DNA of 64,000 nucleotides from Thermaurantimonas aggregans (GTDB lineage Bacteria; Bacteroidota; Bacteroidia; Flavobacteriales; Schleiferiaceae): NCBI RefSeq assembly GCF_003851885.1, contig NZ_BHZE01000003.1, positions 1 to 64,000 of the forward strand, read 5' to 3'. Shown piece by piece: positions 29,467 to 39,431 of this stretch (position 1 is its first letter; each line of letters starts with the position of its first letter). The notes under the pieces were generated by a model. It saw only the letters and a program-made list of their open reading frames with translations, ran no database searches and was not told where the DNA came from. The position numbers and the translations under genes were made by a program.

Positions 29467-30144
29467 ATGAAAAATTATGGAAACTGGGCAAATCTTGCAA
29501 AGTGCGAGATTCCAAACAAAAAGAACCCTTAAGACAATGCTGGGGCAGAGCATAACAGATTAATGGCTGTAATTGAATCAAAAGGTAATCCAAAAATGTC
29601 TTTGGACGAAGTTTTTGATTTGTGCGATGAAGTTCTAAGAGACGAATTTGGTTCTCAATTAATACCAAATTATTCGTCCAAAAAATTGGCTACTCCAATC
29701 ATTAATATTAGTAGCGAACGAGAATTTGAAACATACATAAATAGTCTTGATTTAAATCAAGAAACTAAAGACTATTTGTTTGAGCTTTACAGCATTTTGT
29801 TTGAGTACGACTCTACTAATTTATGTTCTGTTGTCAGTAAAGTAAAAGAATTTGAAGATAAAATATTAGCTTCAAAAGGTTCTGCAAACATAGAAAATAT
29901 CTTAATTTCATCTTCTGTTGGGCGGTATTCTTTAGCCTACTGGAATGACAGATATGGGAATGAAAACTTTGTGGCAAGAGCATTTTGGAAAAAGTTTTTT
30001 ACCGCAGTGGCTGATTGTGTAGGTGCAACTGCTGGTGCAATTGCAGGGTCTGCAACTGTTGTCGGTGGTATAGCGGGTGGCATTACTGGTGCTATTGGAG
30101 CAAGTGCAGGTTTTTCAGTCGTTTGGGACGTTTTTGCGAATTAA
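29467..30144 (+). repeat. Second copy of a 678-bp gene block (first copy 28283-28960)
   Basis: The block from ATGAAAAATTATGG through the stop of the glycine-zipper gene is repeated 1184 bp downstream with only a few substitutions near its 3' end (Arg to Val before VWDVFAN). Such identity implies a recent duplication. Confidence 0.92.
29563..30144 (+). CDS. Glycine-zipper C-terminal protein, copy 2 (193 aa)
   Basis: Nearly identical to the protein at 28379; the only residue change I see is V instead of R in GFSVVWDVFAN. The upstream 21-codon frame and its TAA are also kept. It is the last gene of cassette 3; a truncated attC box begins 14 bases after its stop. Confidence 0.7.
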   Translation: MAVIESKGNPKMSLDEVFDLCDEVLRDEFGSQLIPNYSSKKLATPIINISSEREFETYINSLDLNQETKDYLFELYSILFEYDSTNLCSVVSKVKEFEDKILASKGSANIENILISSSVGRYSLAYWNDRYGNENFVARAFWKKFFTAVADCVGATAGAIAGSATVVGGIAGGITGAIGASAGFSVVWDVFAN

Positions 30145-30158
30145 AAAAAATAAAAAAA

Positions 30159-30170
30159 ACGTGTGCTAAT
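30159..30170 (+). repeat. Truncated attC: first box of cassette 3 only
   Basis: ACGTGTGCTAAT is complementary at 10 of 12 positions to the start of cassette 3 (GTTAGCACACAT at 28179). The hairpin that should follow is missing; foreign coding sequence begins directly after it. Confidence 0.6.
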
Positions 30171-30171
30171 T

Positions 30172-31295
30172 TTGTAAATAAAGGTACTGTTTTATTTGAA
30201 GTCGCCGATTTGAGCAATGTATGGGTTTTACTGGATGCGTATGAAATAGATTTGCCATTTTTGAAAGTAGGTCAAAAAATCACTTTGACCGTTCCATCAC
30301 TTCCTGGAAAAGAATTTACAGCATACATATCTTTTATTGACCCATTCATCAATACACAAACGAGAACTGCTTCTGTAAGAGCTGAATTAAACAATCCACA
30401 ACTAATTCTTAAACCAGAAACGTTTGTTATGGGTAAAATTAGAGCAAAACTACCTGTTTCTGAAAAGTCGGTGGTTATCCCAAGAACAGCTTTACTGTGG
30501 ACTGGTAAACGTTCTATTGTCTATGTAAAAATTCCAAATGCAGAATTTCCTTCTTTTGAAATGAGAGAGATAACACTTGGAGCATCATTGGGAGATTACT
30601 ACATTGTTGTAAGTGGTTTATCCGAAGGCGAAGAAATCGTTACCAATGGAGTATTCGCTATTGACGGTGCTGCACAACTCAATGGCAATTACAGTAAAAT
30701 GGTTTAAGAATTAAATAATTTTGGAATTGACGGTGCTGCACAACTCAATGGCAATTACAGTATGATGAATCGGGCAGTGGATAACACAATTGCCGCTCCT
30801 GAAAAGTTTACCGAACAACTAACAGATTTTGTAAACCAATATTTCGAACTCAACAAGAGTTTAGTTCAAAGTGATTTTAAAATGACACAGTCCAACGCCA
30901 AAAAGTTGGAAATAAGTTTGAATAAAATTGATAAGAAGTTGCTTGACGAAGAAGCATACAATGCTTGGTTGGAGCAGTTTTCTACACTAAAAAAGCAAAT
31001 TGGACAGTTGCAAACCGCTAAAGACATCGAGAAACAACGAGAAATATTTTCTGACCTTTCAAATCAAATTATTGAAATTGCAGAAACATTCGGACTAAAG
31101 ATAGAGACCGTTTATGTAGCATACTGCCCAATGGCACTAGACGACAAAGGTGCATTTTGGTTAAGCGAAAAAGAAGAAATCAATAATCCATACTTTGGTG
31201 ATAAAATGCTAAGATGTGGAGAAGTGAAAAAGAAAATAAGAACACAAAGTAAGCAAGGAACTAAAACAAATCAGCCACAAGGACATCAACACTAA
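30172..31295 (+). pseudogene. CusB-like periplasmic adaptor of an RND/copper efflux system, truncated and interrupted
   Basis: The frame joins a membrane-fusion protein lacking its N-terminus: a barrel-sandwich/beta-barrel region (TVLFEVADLSNVWVLLDAYE, FIDPFINTQTRTASVRAEL) and the membrane-proximal part (SGLSEGEEIVTNGVFAIDGA). A 39-bp piece beginning ATTGACGGTGC is repeated in frame 66 bases later (30660 and 30726), and the spacer contains a TAA at 30705. After it the frame continues into a DUF3347-type metal-binding tail (VAYCPMALDDKGAFWLSEK). The intact ancestor would be an adaptor of a Cu/Ag exporter. It abuts the broken attC of cassette 3, so it arrived by deletion or illegitimate recombination. 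Confidence 0.75.
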
Positions 31296-31435
31296 GCCTA
31301 CCCTATTTGCAAGCACATTGCCAAAGCCCCTCAGCTCTCCTGAGTTTATCGAAGGTAGCCAACACGCAGACCCCCGCCAACTTAAGAGAACGAAACATCG
31401 ACCATGGGTTACCAGCACGGACGACAAAAGGCCTA
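31296..31435 (+). other. Degenerate cassette trailer sequence
   Basis: Non-coding. Resembles the trailer after the type III system (45737-45936): both have AAGCACATT-TGC(C/A)AA and CAnTGGnTTACnnGCACGG. It also contains CCTGAGTTTATCGAAGG (31339-31355), a dispersed short repeat seen again at 55575-55593. Confidence 0.5.
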
Positions 31436-31575
31436 CTGGTAGCAACGTGTAGCCGCAGTTGGCGGTGATGTGAAAAATTGAAGCTGAGTGCAACGATCCA
31501 CCTTTTGTCCAGGTTTACAGCTTTGCACTCCAATAGCCCCCCTTTACGGCAATTTTTAAGTCGTCGATACAAAAA
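31436..31575 (+). repeat. Degenerate attC-like site
   Basis: CTGGTAGCAAC is in the first-box position, then GCCGCAGTTGGCGG, an inner inverted pair GAGTGCAA/TTGCACTC, and GCCCCCCTTTACGGC at the far arm. No GTT junction remains. The order of parts matches the intact sites, but the arms pair poorly. Confidence 0.45.
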
Positions 31576-31619
31576 GCTGAATCCGAAAAAATCAACCGAA
31601 AAAGAATGACTTTTAATAC

Positions 31620-32592
31620 CAAAAAACAATCTTCTGGACAACAGCAATACTCGCTTCCGGTTTGACCTCTTGTGCAGGTCTTAAAAACACCCACTGTCCT
31701 CTCAACCTGATACAAACTATTGCCGCCAACACATTGCAAAAACCTACTCAAAAGACGATTTACCCAAACCCCTGCATACTCTTGCTATCGACAGTGCTCT
31801 GACAAACAGATTTTCCTTCCAATCGCTCAATGCAGCCAATGCAATAGGCATCCTTGATGCATTGGCTGAATTTGTACATTTAAAAAATTCTTTCGACATC
31901 CATCCTACCCTGGAAAAAAAACTAAAAATCGTAGAACTTTCTCAAAAAATCTATCAAAAAATCAACATTTCCTCTCTCGAAATTTCGGCCATCGCAAGTG
32001 AAATGGATTGCGAAGAAGAACGCGCCGATCAAATCGCCTCCTACGTAAAGGGAAAAGAAGATCATATTGAAACTAAACTGACAGTCAGCGCCATTGTAGC
32101 AGGAGCCATAGGTGCCATTTCAGCGGGTATCCTTTTAGCCAATACTGCATCCGGAAATACGCCTGAAGTGGTCGGTATTGGCACAGGTCTGATAGAAGCT
32201 ACTCTGGGTATTCTCATCCTGACAAACAAGCGAAAAATCACGTATTACCACCCGGGAAATGCTTTAAAAGACATATGGACGGCGCCGGAAACTTCTTCAA
32301 TTTTTCCCGTATCCATTTGGTAGTATTTGACCTATGAAAATCCACACTCCGGTGTCAAATCTCTCAGACAACAACTCGTGGACAGATGGTTAGGCTATGG
32401 ACAAATCGCAGACACCAAAGAAAAAAACAAAGAAAAAATCTATGCCTTATATTTGGAAAAGGAGGAAAATACACCGCCTCTCAACTCATCAACAGAGCCA
32501 ATATGTACGACCAGCCGGAAGCCTATATCAACTTAATGAAACAAGACCTGAAAGTATTGGCATCGGAGCTGGAGAAATTCATTGACGATTGA
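31620..32592 (+). pseudogene. Decayed lipoprotein gene
   Basis: Reading through two frameshifts and one nonsense codon rebuilds a lipoprotein. It has a signal sequence with lipobox (FWTTAILASGLTSCAG), a helical region (LAEFVHLKNSFDIHPTLEKK), a hydrophobic glycine-alanine segment (VSAIVAGAIGAISAGILLAN) and a C-terminal part ending LASELEKFIDD. The first frameshift lies near 31740, the TAG at 32321, and the second frameshift near 32463. Family not recognised. The gene is probably non-functional. Confidence 0.65.
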
Positions 32593-32872
32593 TAAGAGCA
32601 AAATGCGATATGCCAACCATCACCGAAAGTTGAAATGGACCATGCAGTTGTATCAGAAATAAAAATTTTATCAATAGTTTTTTGATTCCACACATTCTGA
32701 CCCAAAACGTGTCCATCCGATAGCCAAAAAGTTAACAAATATTTTAAATCAGCGCTGCATTTCGCACAAAACTTTTCGATTAATTGCACAGTACTATTTT
32801 CATTGCCTGTTGACTTCAATTTAGGAACATTTTGAATTTCAAGGTTAGATGTACTTATTTAACCAGTAAAAA
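32593..32872. other. Non-coding or decayed stretch
   Basis: Contains a minus-strand frame (to 32819) with a plausible but unrecognised product (CAKCSADLKYLLTFWLSDGH). It overlaps the lipoprotein remnant and has no clear start signal. I take it as decayed sequence. Confidence 0.35.
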
Positions 32873-33393
32873 ATGCCATTTTTTTTTCACTTCTTCTGTC
32901 AACAGTTACTATTTTGAGTACACCTTTTCAAGTGGTATCACGAGGAGTTGAAACACAGAAACCTGTGCAAAGAGAAATCCGGATCGGTGCATACATCAGT
33001 TGTGTAACCCACTTATATGAGACGATGGGTCAGAAGCATGCCTTTTTGCCCCTTCAATCGGTTGGAGTCCCGGTTGGTATCAATCTATGGTTTGACAGGG
33101 ATATAGCTTTTTCCATCGAGTTTGTGCCGGACGTTGGAGTCGGAGGACATATTTTGATGGACAATTTTTTGTTTCATCCTGGGTTTATCCGGAGTTTATC
33201 AGACCGCGCCAATATAGCCCTTCGTTTGGCTTTTGACACGTCCGGACGAATAGGTCTTACTCCTGTGCTCGGATATAAACTCTTCTCCACCAATCAATCT
33301 TCCGTTTCTTTGAGCATTCCGTTTCCGATGAGGTTTGGCAATGGTCTTCCCGCCTCATTTGCTACAGGAGTACAGCTTGGTTGGGGATTTTGA
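32873..33393 (+). pseudogene. Small outer-membrane barrel protein with a poly-T frameshift in its signal peptide
   Basis: From 32914 the frame encodes a beta-rich protein (IRIGAYISCVTHL, VPVGINLWFDRDIAFSIEF) ending in GVQLGWGF with C-terminal Phe. A signal peptide (FFSLLLSTVTILS) is in frame only if one T is gained in, or two Ts lost from, a run of nine Ts following ATGCCA at 32873. So the gene is either broken, phase-variable by slippage, or affected by a sequencing error. Family not identified. Confidence 0.55.
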
Positions 33394-33698
33394 GCTACAA
33401 TTTTTTGCTTCCAATGGCAGAATTCCGTCAGTTAACAAAATTGCAACCATGCATCATAAAAATACATCACTATTGGAGTTGGTTAAAATTTTATTGTATA
33501 TTTGGTGTTCTTATATACAATGCTTCTGATATGTGGAGTACTCCGGAATCCTGTACTGTGCCAAACGGCCAAACGTCAGCAAACATGGGAAGAAGCATAC
33601 TACATTTCAATATGAAGAAATTACACCAAACGCTTATCAGATTAAGTAAAGCTTTTAAGTATGACCCATCAATCCATTTACCAATACATTTTGTCAAA

Positions 33699-34747
33699 AT
33701 GAGAGCAACAATTTCGTTGTGTTTTCTAACTTTCATTTCGCTTTCCGGATATACTCAGAATCCGGGCAATGATAAGAGCTGGATACTTGATAATTCTGTT
33801 TCAGATGATTTTAGTGGAATAACAATTGACCAAGCAAAATGGGACTATCATCCTCCTTGGAGTACCTGCCATGGTGAATCATGCCTGACTACTGATTCTA
33901 GTAATAGAAAAGTCGAAAATGGAGTTTTAAAACTAATAGTTCGAAAACAAACGTGTACATGCATTGATTGGGATGGAACAACTCATAATAAAAACTACAC
34001 ATCTGGTGCGATTTTTTCAAAAAGTACTTTTAAATATGGTTATTTTGAGATAAGATGCAGGATTCCTGAACTTAAAAATTCTTACTTCACAGGGAAAGGT
34101 TTTGGCCCAAATTTTTGGATGTGGCCGAGTTTAGATTGGAAGTCGACCTATCCTTCTGTGGAATGGAGTGAGATTGATATTTATGAATTTGATGCGGAGA
34201 CCAATTTACATACTTGTAATGTTCATTACAAAGATACTTCTATGTTATATAAATGGGAATTGAGAAGTTATCCTGACCCTTATGATTTTACAGTGGATTT
34301 CAGTTCTTATCATACTTTTGGTTGCGAATGGACTCCATCGTATATTAACTTCTACATCGATGACAAATTAATTCGCTCGACAAACACGCCATATGCTGAA
34401 AATCTAATTCCTATGAATATATGGGTTGATATTAATGTACCTGCAACAAATTTCAATAAGAATTTTGTTCCAAACTCTTTATTCCCATATACATACGAAA
34501 TAGATTATGTTAGAATATATAATTTACAAATGGATTGTAACACAGTTGTTAACCAGTCCAATATTAACTTTTCTACCTTTAATTATGCTTTAATTATGCA
34601 GTTAAAAAGTCCATTACAATTAGCAATTCAACGATACCTTTCTATAATAAAGTTACATTAAGAGCTACCGATTTTGTTCAAATCAACGGAGAATTTACCG
34701 TACCATTAGGAAGTGAATTTGCAATTGTACCAACTCCTTGTTTTTAA
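33699..34747 (+). pseudogene. Glycoside hydrolase family 16-like protein, C-terminus frameshifted by an 11-bp tandem duplication
   Basis: Secreted enzyme with signal peptide (ISLCFLTFISLSGYTQ) and a GH16 beta-jellyroll. The strand GYFEIRCRIPE and the catalytic segment VEWSEIDIYEFD (E-x-D-x-x-E pattern, near residue 160) are visible, as is the later HTFGCEWTPSYINFYID. Such enzymes cut beta-1,3/1,4-glucans, agar or related polymers; which one is not decidable. TTTAATTATGC occurs twice in tandem (34578-34588 and 34589-34599). Without the repeat the frame runs on to TAA at 34747 (ending FAIVPTPCF); with it the protein ends early at 34661 with ~20 aberrant residues. The catalytic domain is untouched, so activity may remain. 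Confidence 0.75.
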
Positions 34748-34775
34748 ATATTGTATAAATTAAAAAATACTAGTC

Positions 34776-35660
34776 ATGAAAAACGCAGCTATTACCTTAT
34801 TACTAACTTTATTTACATTAAATGCAGGATTTTCACAACTAAAAGTGACTAGTGAAGGAAGTGTATCTATTAATTCCTATGCTCCAAATTGGGGAAGAGC
34901 ACTAAGAACTACTGTACATTATCCACAAACTTGTGCTTATCATTTGACTTATTTAAACAAAGATAGGTTTTATGTTTGCGCTGAGGGATGGCTTTGGGTA
35001 GAGAAAGGAGGTTATTTTGGCTCTGACTTAAAAATAAAGCAAAATGTTAAAAAGATTAGTTCCCCATTATCTACTGTATTTAAGTTAAACGGCATCCAAT
35101 TTACCTTTATTGATGAGGAAAATTCATTGAAATCTACATCATCAAATACTTCTTATTATCGCTTAGGTTTGATTGCCCAAGAGGTAGAACAAGTGCTTCC
35201 GGGAATTGTTAAAACCATGCCAGATGGTTCAAAGGCCATTGCATATACCGATTTAATAGCTTTAGTAATTGAAGCAATTAAAGAACAACAACTTTATATT
35301 AGTAATCTAAAAAATGAAATTCAAGAACTCAAGGAACAAATTGCGTCGAACAAAACTCAGTCAGCAAATATTGCGAAGGGTTTACCACAAATTGTAAACA
35401 GTCCATTAGTATTTCAAAACAAACCCAATCCTTTCAATCAATCAACTGAAATAAACTATTTTTTACCGGATACTGTAAAATCTGCACACATCTTTATCTA
35501 TGATGTAAATGGTGCACAACTTAAAAAAATTCCCATTGAAAATAAAGGAGAAGGTTCTGTAATACTCCATGGGGCTGAATTAAAGGCTGGTATGTATCAT
35601 TACGTTTTAATTGTCAATGGTCAAATAGTTGACTCAAAGAAGATGATTCTGACAGATTAA
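34776..35660 (+). CDS. Tail-fibre-like protein with S74 chaperone domain and T9SS type A sorting domain
   Basis: Exported protein of 294 residues: signal peptide (about 1-20, LFTLNAGFSQ), then an S74 intramolecular-chaperone-like domain (GSDLKIKQNVKKISSPL near 86, YRLGLIAQEVEQVLPGIV near 128, IAYTDLIALVIEAIKEQQ), a coiled-coil (ISNLKNEIQELKEQI), and a type A sorting domain (FQNKPNPFNQSTEINYFLPD, ELKAGMYHYVLIVNG). The combination is common on Bacteroidota surface proteins; the S74 domain normally aids trimerisation and self-cleavage. It follows the GH16 gene by 28 bases and may share its transcript. Confidence 0.85.
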   Translation: MKNAAITLLLTLFTLNAGFSQLKVTSEGSVSINSYAPNWGRALRTTVHYPQTCAYHLTYLNKDRFYVCAEGWLWVEKGGYFGSDLKIKQNVKKISSPLSTVFKLNGIQFTFIDEENSLKSTSSNTSYYRLGLIAQEVEQVLPGIVKTMPDGSKAIAYTDLIALVIEAIKEQQLYISNLKNEIQELKEQIASNKTQSANIAKGLPQIVNSPLVFQNKPNPFNQSTEINYFLPDTVKSAHIFIYDVNGAQLKKIPIENKGEGSVILHGAELKAGMYHYVLIVNGQIVDSKKMILTD

Positions 35661-35735
35661 GTTTTGGAATGAATGTATAGGCAGGTGCAATAACCTGTTC
35701 TTCTTTTTAAATTTGTTTTGTTTAAAATTACGTGT

Positions 35736-37313
35736 ATGATTATCCAATATTTTTCAACTTTCTTTGAAAGTAAATATCTTTTTTACGTTACTTTACTGAT
35801 AAATGTACTTCTCCTTTTTTCTACAAAGTTTTATCCATCAATGGATGGTCCTGCTCACCTTTATAATGCCAATATTCTTTTACACTTACTAAGAGGTAAT
35901 GATTTTTTAAGTGAGTTTTATTCCATAAATAACTTACCCATACCAAATTGGATAAGTCACATTATTCTGTTAATCTTTCAAAGTTTTCTACCTTCCTGGA
36001 TGGCAGAGAAGATTCTTTTAATTATTTACGTATCTGGTATGGCTTTATCATTCAGATATTTGATAAAAGTGCTAAATCCAAAAAATATTTCTTTAAGCAT
36101 TCTAATCTTTCCGTTTATCTACTCATTCTTATTTCATCTTGGTTTTTACAATTTTAGTCTTTCGTTTATATTATTTTTTTCAACCCTGGGATATTGGATT
36201 CATAGTTTTAACTCAAAAAATAAATATAAATATTTCATTCTCTTCTTACTGATTACAATGACCTATTTTTCCAATCTTTTAATATTTGGATTTTTGGGGT
36301 TAACCATGGGACTATATGTTCTGTATTTTTCTGTAAAAAAATATTTGGACGACCATGATATGCTCAACGCATTGCGGTTTTGCAGCAGGAATTTATTAAT
36401 ATTGTTACTTATTTCACTGCCTGGATTAATATTCTTTTTAATATTTTATGTAAACGTACAGTTTTATCCTTCAGAGGAGGCATATTCTGTAAAAGAATTG
36501 ATTAAATGGATAAATGATGCAAGACCATTCATAGTATTTGATTATGCCGACGAAGAAATTATAACGGAACAATTTCTTCACGTTTTATTGCTGCTTTTAG
36601 GCACCAGTTTTCTGCTAAACAATGAGGAAAAATCGAATTACAACAACATTGAAAAAGCTAATGTAATAGCAATACCTTTATTACTCTCTATCTTCCTCTA
36701 TTTCGTTACTCCAAATGGTTCAAGTGCCGGGATGATGTCTGACAGATATTGTCTGATTTTATATATGCTGGGACTTGTTTGGGTAGTTTCCAGGTCAGTT
36801 GCTACAAAGTTTAATGGCATACTCATTTTTAGCATCCTAATTTTACATTTTGGTCTACTTTTTAAACATTTAAATGACACAATTAAAAAGCTTGATGCAA
36901 ATGCAATTGCCATAAACATGGCTGATGAATACATTTCCGAAAATAGCATTGTGTTGCCGGTTAATCTTTCTGATCATTGGTTGGAAACTCATTTTTCTAA
37001 CTATTTAGGAGTTGACAAGCCGATGGTAATCTTGGAAAATTACGAAGCAAGTGTGAACTGGTTTCCAATCAAATGGAATTCCGAAAAAATTCCGAATATT
37101 CTCCTGAAGGACAAAAATTCAATTTCTGAGATACAGTGGATAAACAACATAAATTCCACATCAACCAAACAAATAGATTACGTCTTATTGTATGGAAACC
37201 TGAATAAAATAAATGATCCGAAATGGAGTGATTTAAAAGAACAATTATCAGCGGGCTTTAAAGTAAAGTACATTTCCGAAAATCATTATGTGGCACTTTA
37301 CGAGAAAATATAA
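35736..37313 (+). CDS. Polytopic membrane protein, glycosyltransferase-like (525 aa)
   Basis: About ten hydrophobic helices. An early loop after the first helix reads FYPSMDGPAHLYNANILLHL, an acidic-residue loop placed like that of GT-C/family 39 glycosyltransferases, and a soluble C-terminal region of ~120 residues follows (from about ISENSIVLPVNLSDHWLET). No direct family match can be claimed; lipid-linked sugar transfer is a suggestion from topology. The ATG chosen is the first with a hydrophobic start. The composition is AT-rich compared with the left flank. Confidence 0.7.
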   Translation: MIIQYFSTFFESKYLFYVTLLINVLLLFSTKFYPSMDGPAHLYNANILLHLLRGNDFLSEFYSINNLPIPNWISHIILLIFQSFLPSWMAEKILLIIYVSGMALSFRYLIKVLNPKNISLSILIFPFIYSFLFHLGFYNFSLSFILFFSTLGYWIHSFNSKNKYKYFILFLLITMTYFSNLLIFGFLGLTMGLYVLYFSVKKYLDDHDMLNALRFCSRNLLILLLISLPGLIFFLIFYVNVQFYPSEEAYSVKELIKWINDARPFIVFDYADEEIITEQFLHVLLLLLGTSFLLNNEEKSNYNNIEKANVIAIPLLLSIFLYFVTPNGSSAGMMSDRYCLILYMLGLVWVVSRSVATKFNGILIFSILILHFGLLFKHLNDTIKKLDANAIAINMADEYISENSIVLPVNLSDHWLETHFSNYLGVDKPMVILENYEASVNWFPIKWNSEKIPNILLKDKNSISEIQWINNINSTSTKQIDYVLLYGNLNKINDPKWSDLKEQLSAGFKVKYISENHYVALYEKI

Positions 37314-37625
37314 TATTATCTTCATTTTGCTTTTCATCTTTGCACCTTGTAATTTTCCACACACTTCAACACTAAAAAAACATAAAGCCGCCGGAAAATG
37401 GACTTTATTTCCACTCTATCGACACAGTATAAACTGCTAATATGATTGGAGAATAAACCCCATTTGCTAATATGCTGTCATAGGTCTTTAACGGATTTGT
37501 GATGTATATTTAAATGTACCAGCTTGCATCAAAAACAGTTGAAAAAGAAGGACAAGCAACGGTTGTATTCGTTACAATTAAACCCAGAGAAGATTTGTGG
37601 TTACTTTTTCACCTGGGACTAGTAA
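37314..37625. other. Intergenic or decayed stretch, nothing supported
   Basis: AT-rich. Fragments of frames occur but none has a credible start, length or recognised motif. Confidence 0.4.
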
Positions 37626-38189
37626 AAAAAACTTATACTCAATGGGGTAGGTTACGATTATCAAGACCTGCATGAATATCAAAAGTACGTTGTGCGATTA
37701 ATCATAAAATATAAAAATAAAGCACAGACCATGATTCGTAATGCGGAATCTGTAATTGACGAATGTTACGTTTATCAAATTTTACCCGACACTTTTGACA
37801 ACGACGTTTTTCAAGGTTATGATAAAATACATATCTCATGAGACCAGATAATACAAGTTATATAGAAACACAACTGGAAAACTGCATTATAAAATCAAAA
37901 AGGCGTTTACCTGATTACCGACAAGTCAAATGGCAAAATGTATGTTGGCCCGGCTTATGGAGAAAATAGGATTTTAGGACGTTGGAGAGCATATATTGCA
38001 ACCGGACACGGTGGAAACGTTGGACTTACAAAACTATCCTTTGACCATATAAAACAATATTTCAAATACTCAATCCTCGACATTTACAAACCAACAACCG
38101 ATGACCAAATCATAATTGACAGAGAAAATGGGTGGAAAGAAATATTGCAAGCAGACAAATTGGATACAATGAAAGCTAACGGGCGATAA
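37626..38189 (+). pseudogene. GIY-YIG nuclease family protein inactivated by nonsense codons
   Basis: One continuous reading frame, broken only by TGA (37839), a TAG and a TAA, gives an N-terminal region (NGVGYDYQDLHEYQKYVVRL) and a GIY-YIG-like catalytic start (KGVYLITDKSNGKMYVG near 37899) followed by ENRILGRWRAYIATGHGGN. No frameshifts are needed, which points to decay by point mutation. The ancestor was a small nuclease of unknown role. Confidence 0.65.
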
Positions 38190-38424
38190 AGGACCACTCG
38201 CTGTAATTAGGCTTCTGCGTCCGTAAAATACAGAGCAAAATTTTTATTATCTTGCATCTACAAGCTTTCATTTTCTTGATTATTTATAATTCAGTTTTAA
38301 ATTAGCACACAGATATAAAAATCTAATTTTAAAAGCATATCCATTATAAAATTGATATAAACAAAATAGTTTTGCGCATAAAAACTAAGTACAGAGTACT
38401 AGAAAAAGACAAATAACAAAATAA
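38190..38424. other. AT-rich upstream region
   Basis: No gene seen. TAGTTTTG at 38367-38374 fits the -7 consensus and could serve the gene at 38425; the spacing to the nearest TTG is short. Confidence 0.35.
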
Positions 38425-39218
38425 ATGGGAAAGACATTAAGAAGAATTAGAACTCATAGAAAAGCAAAGCAGACAATTAATAGTCTCTATGACAATGATT
38501 CCTATTGTTTAATAATTCACTTTTCCTGTGAAAATTTCTATAATACTAAAGATGTTAAGACACCAAGAGTAACTTCAATAGCAGTCAGATATTTAAATTC
38601 TGCACAGACAAAATCATTTTCAATCCATAAAGTAGCGGAACTTAATCAAATTCCAATTCACGAAATCAATCAAAACTATGACCAACTGGAAAAAGAAATG
38701 CTTAACGAATTTTACGAGTTTGTAGAAGAACATAAACATTATAAATGGATACATTGGAATATGAGAAACATCAACTATGGATTTGAAGCATTGGAACAAA
38801 GAGCAAAAATTTTTGGAGTAAAAACATTTGATATTAAAGTCGAGAACAAATTTGACCTAGCAAGATTACTTATTGACAAATATGGAGAGAATTATTCATC
38901 ACACCCAAGACTTAATTCAATAATGCAAATGAACAAAATCAGTCCCAAACATTGGCTAAATGGTGACGAAGAAGCTACTGCTTTCGAAAATATGGAATAT
39001 GTTAAATTGCATCAATCGACATTAGCGAAAGTTGATGTACTTGAGAACATCTTAAATTAACGGCAGAAGAAAGTTTAAAAACGAAGTCTAAGTTAAAGGA
39101 CATATATGGCATTAGTCCACAAGGACTTTTCGAACTTGCTAAAGACAATTGGCTCTACAGCATAATTTTAATAATATTATCAGCTCTACTAGGTGCATTT
39201 TTTGGAAAACTAATATGA
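38425..39218 (+). pseudogene. Hypothetical protein with C-terminal membrane anchor, single frameshift
   Basis: The frame from 38425 gives 211 residues and stops at TAA in CTTAAATTAACGG (about 39058). Shifting by one base there continues another ~50 residues (ESLKTKSKLKDIYGISPQGL) into a clear transmembrane helix (YSIILIILSALLGAFFG) and a stop at 39218. The intact protein would be ~265 residues with a cytosolic domain (WIHWNMRNINYGFEALEQRA) and a tail anchor. The DEDD-like exonuclease feel of that segment is too weak to name a function. Confidence 0.55.
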
Positions 39219-39360
39219 CGACAACTTAAAACATATTAAGAAAAGAATTGCAATCCACCTACAGCCATTTGCTAAATGTAAAGTTACAGTTCTTTGGTAG
39301 ATGGGTTTTTAATATAATATATTTGTTCAAGGTTAATCCAAATAATCGGTAGTATTTTAA

Positions 39361-39394
39361 AGCTCTCCCTACGCCAACCCGCAAATCGTTAGCT
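39361..39394 (+). repeat. Right half of an attC-like site
   Basis: CTCCCTACGCCAACCCGCAAATCG|TTAGCTG has the right arm and junction of the family, with the cut point after G39388. A matching left arm (GCGGGTTGGCGTAGGGAG) is not found upstream, so the site is broken. Confidence 0.6.
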
Positions 39395-39431
39395 GAAAGT
39401 ATAAACAACAAGACCAGACAAAATAAAAAGA

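Noticed and set aside
30015-30707. A single 230-residue protein spanning the duplicate gene's end and the CusB-like fragment
   Set aside because: The first part reads the glycine-rich gene in a wrong frame (cysteine/tryptophan-rich nonsense). It is an accidental fusion of frames.
38165-38215. AAAGCTAACGGGCG as another attC box
   Set aside because: No hairpin arms or junction follow it, and the match is only the common CTAAC core.
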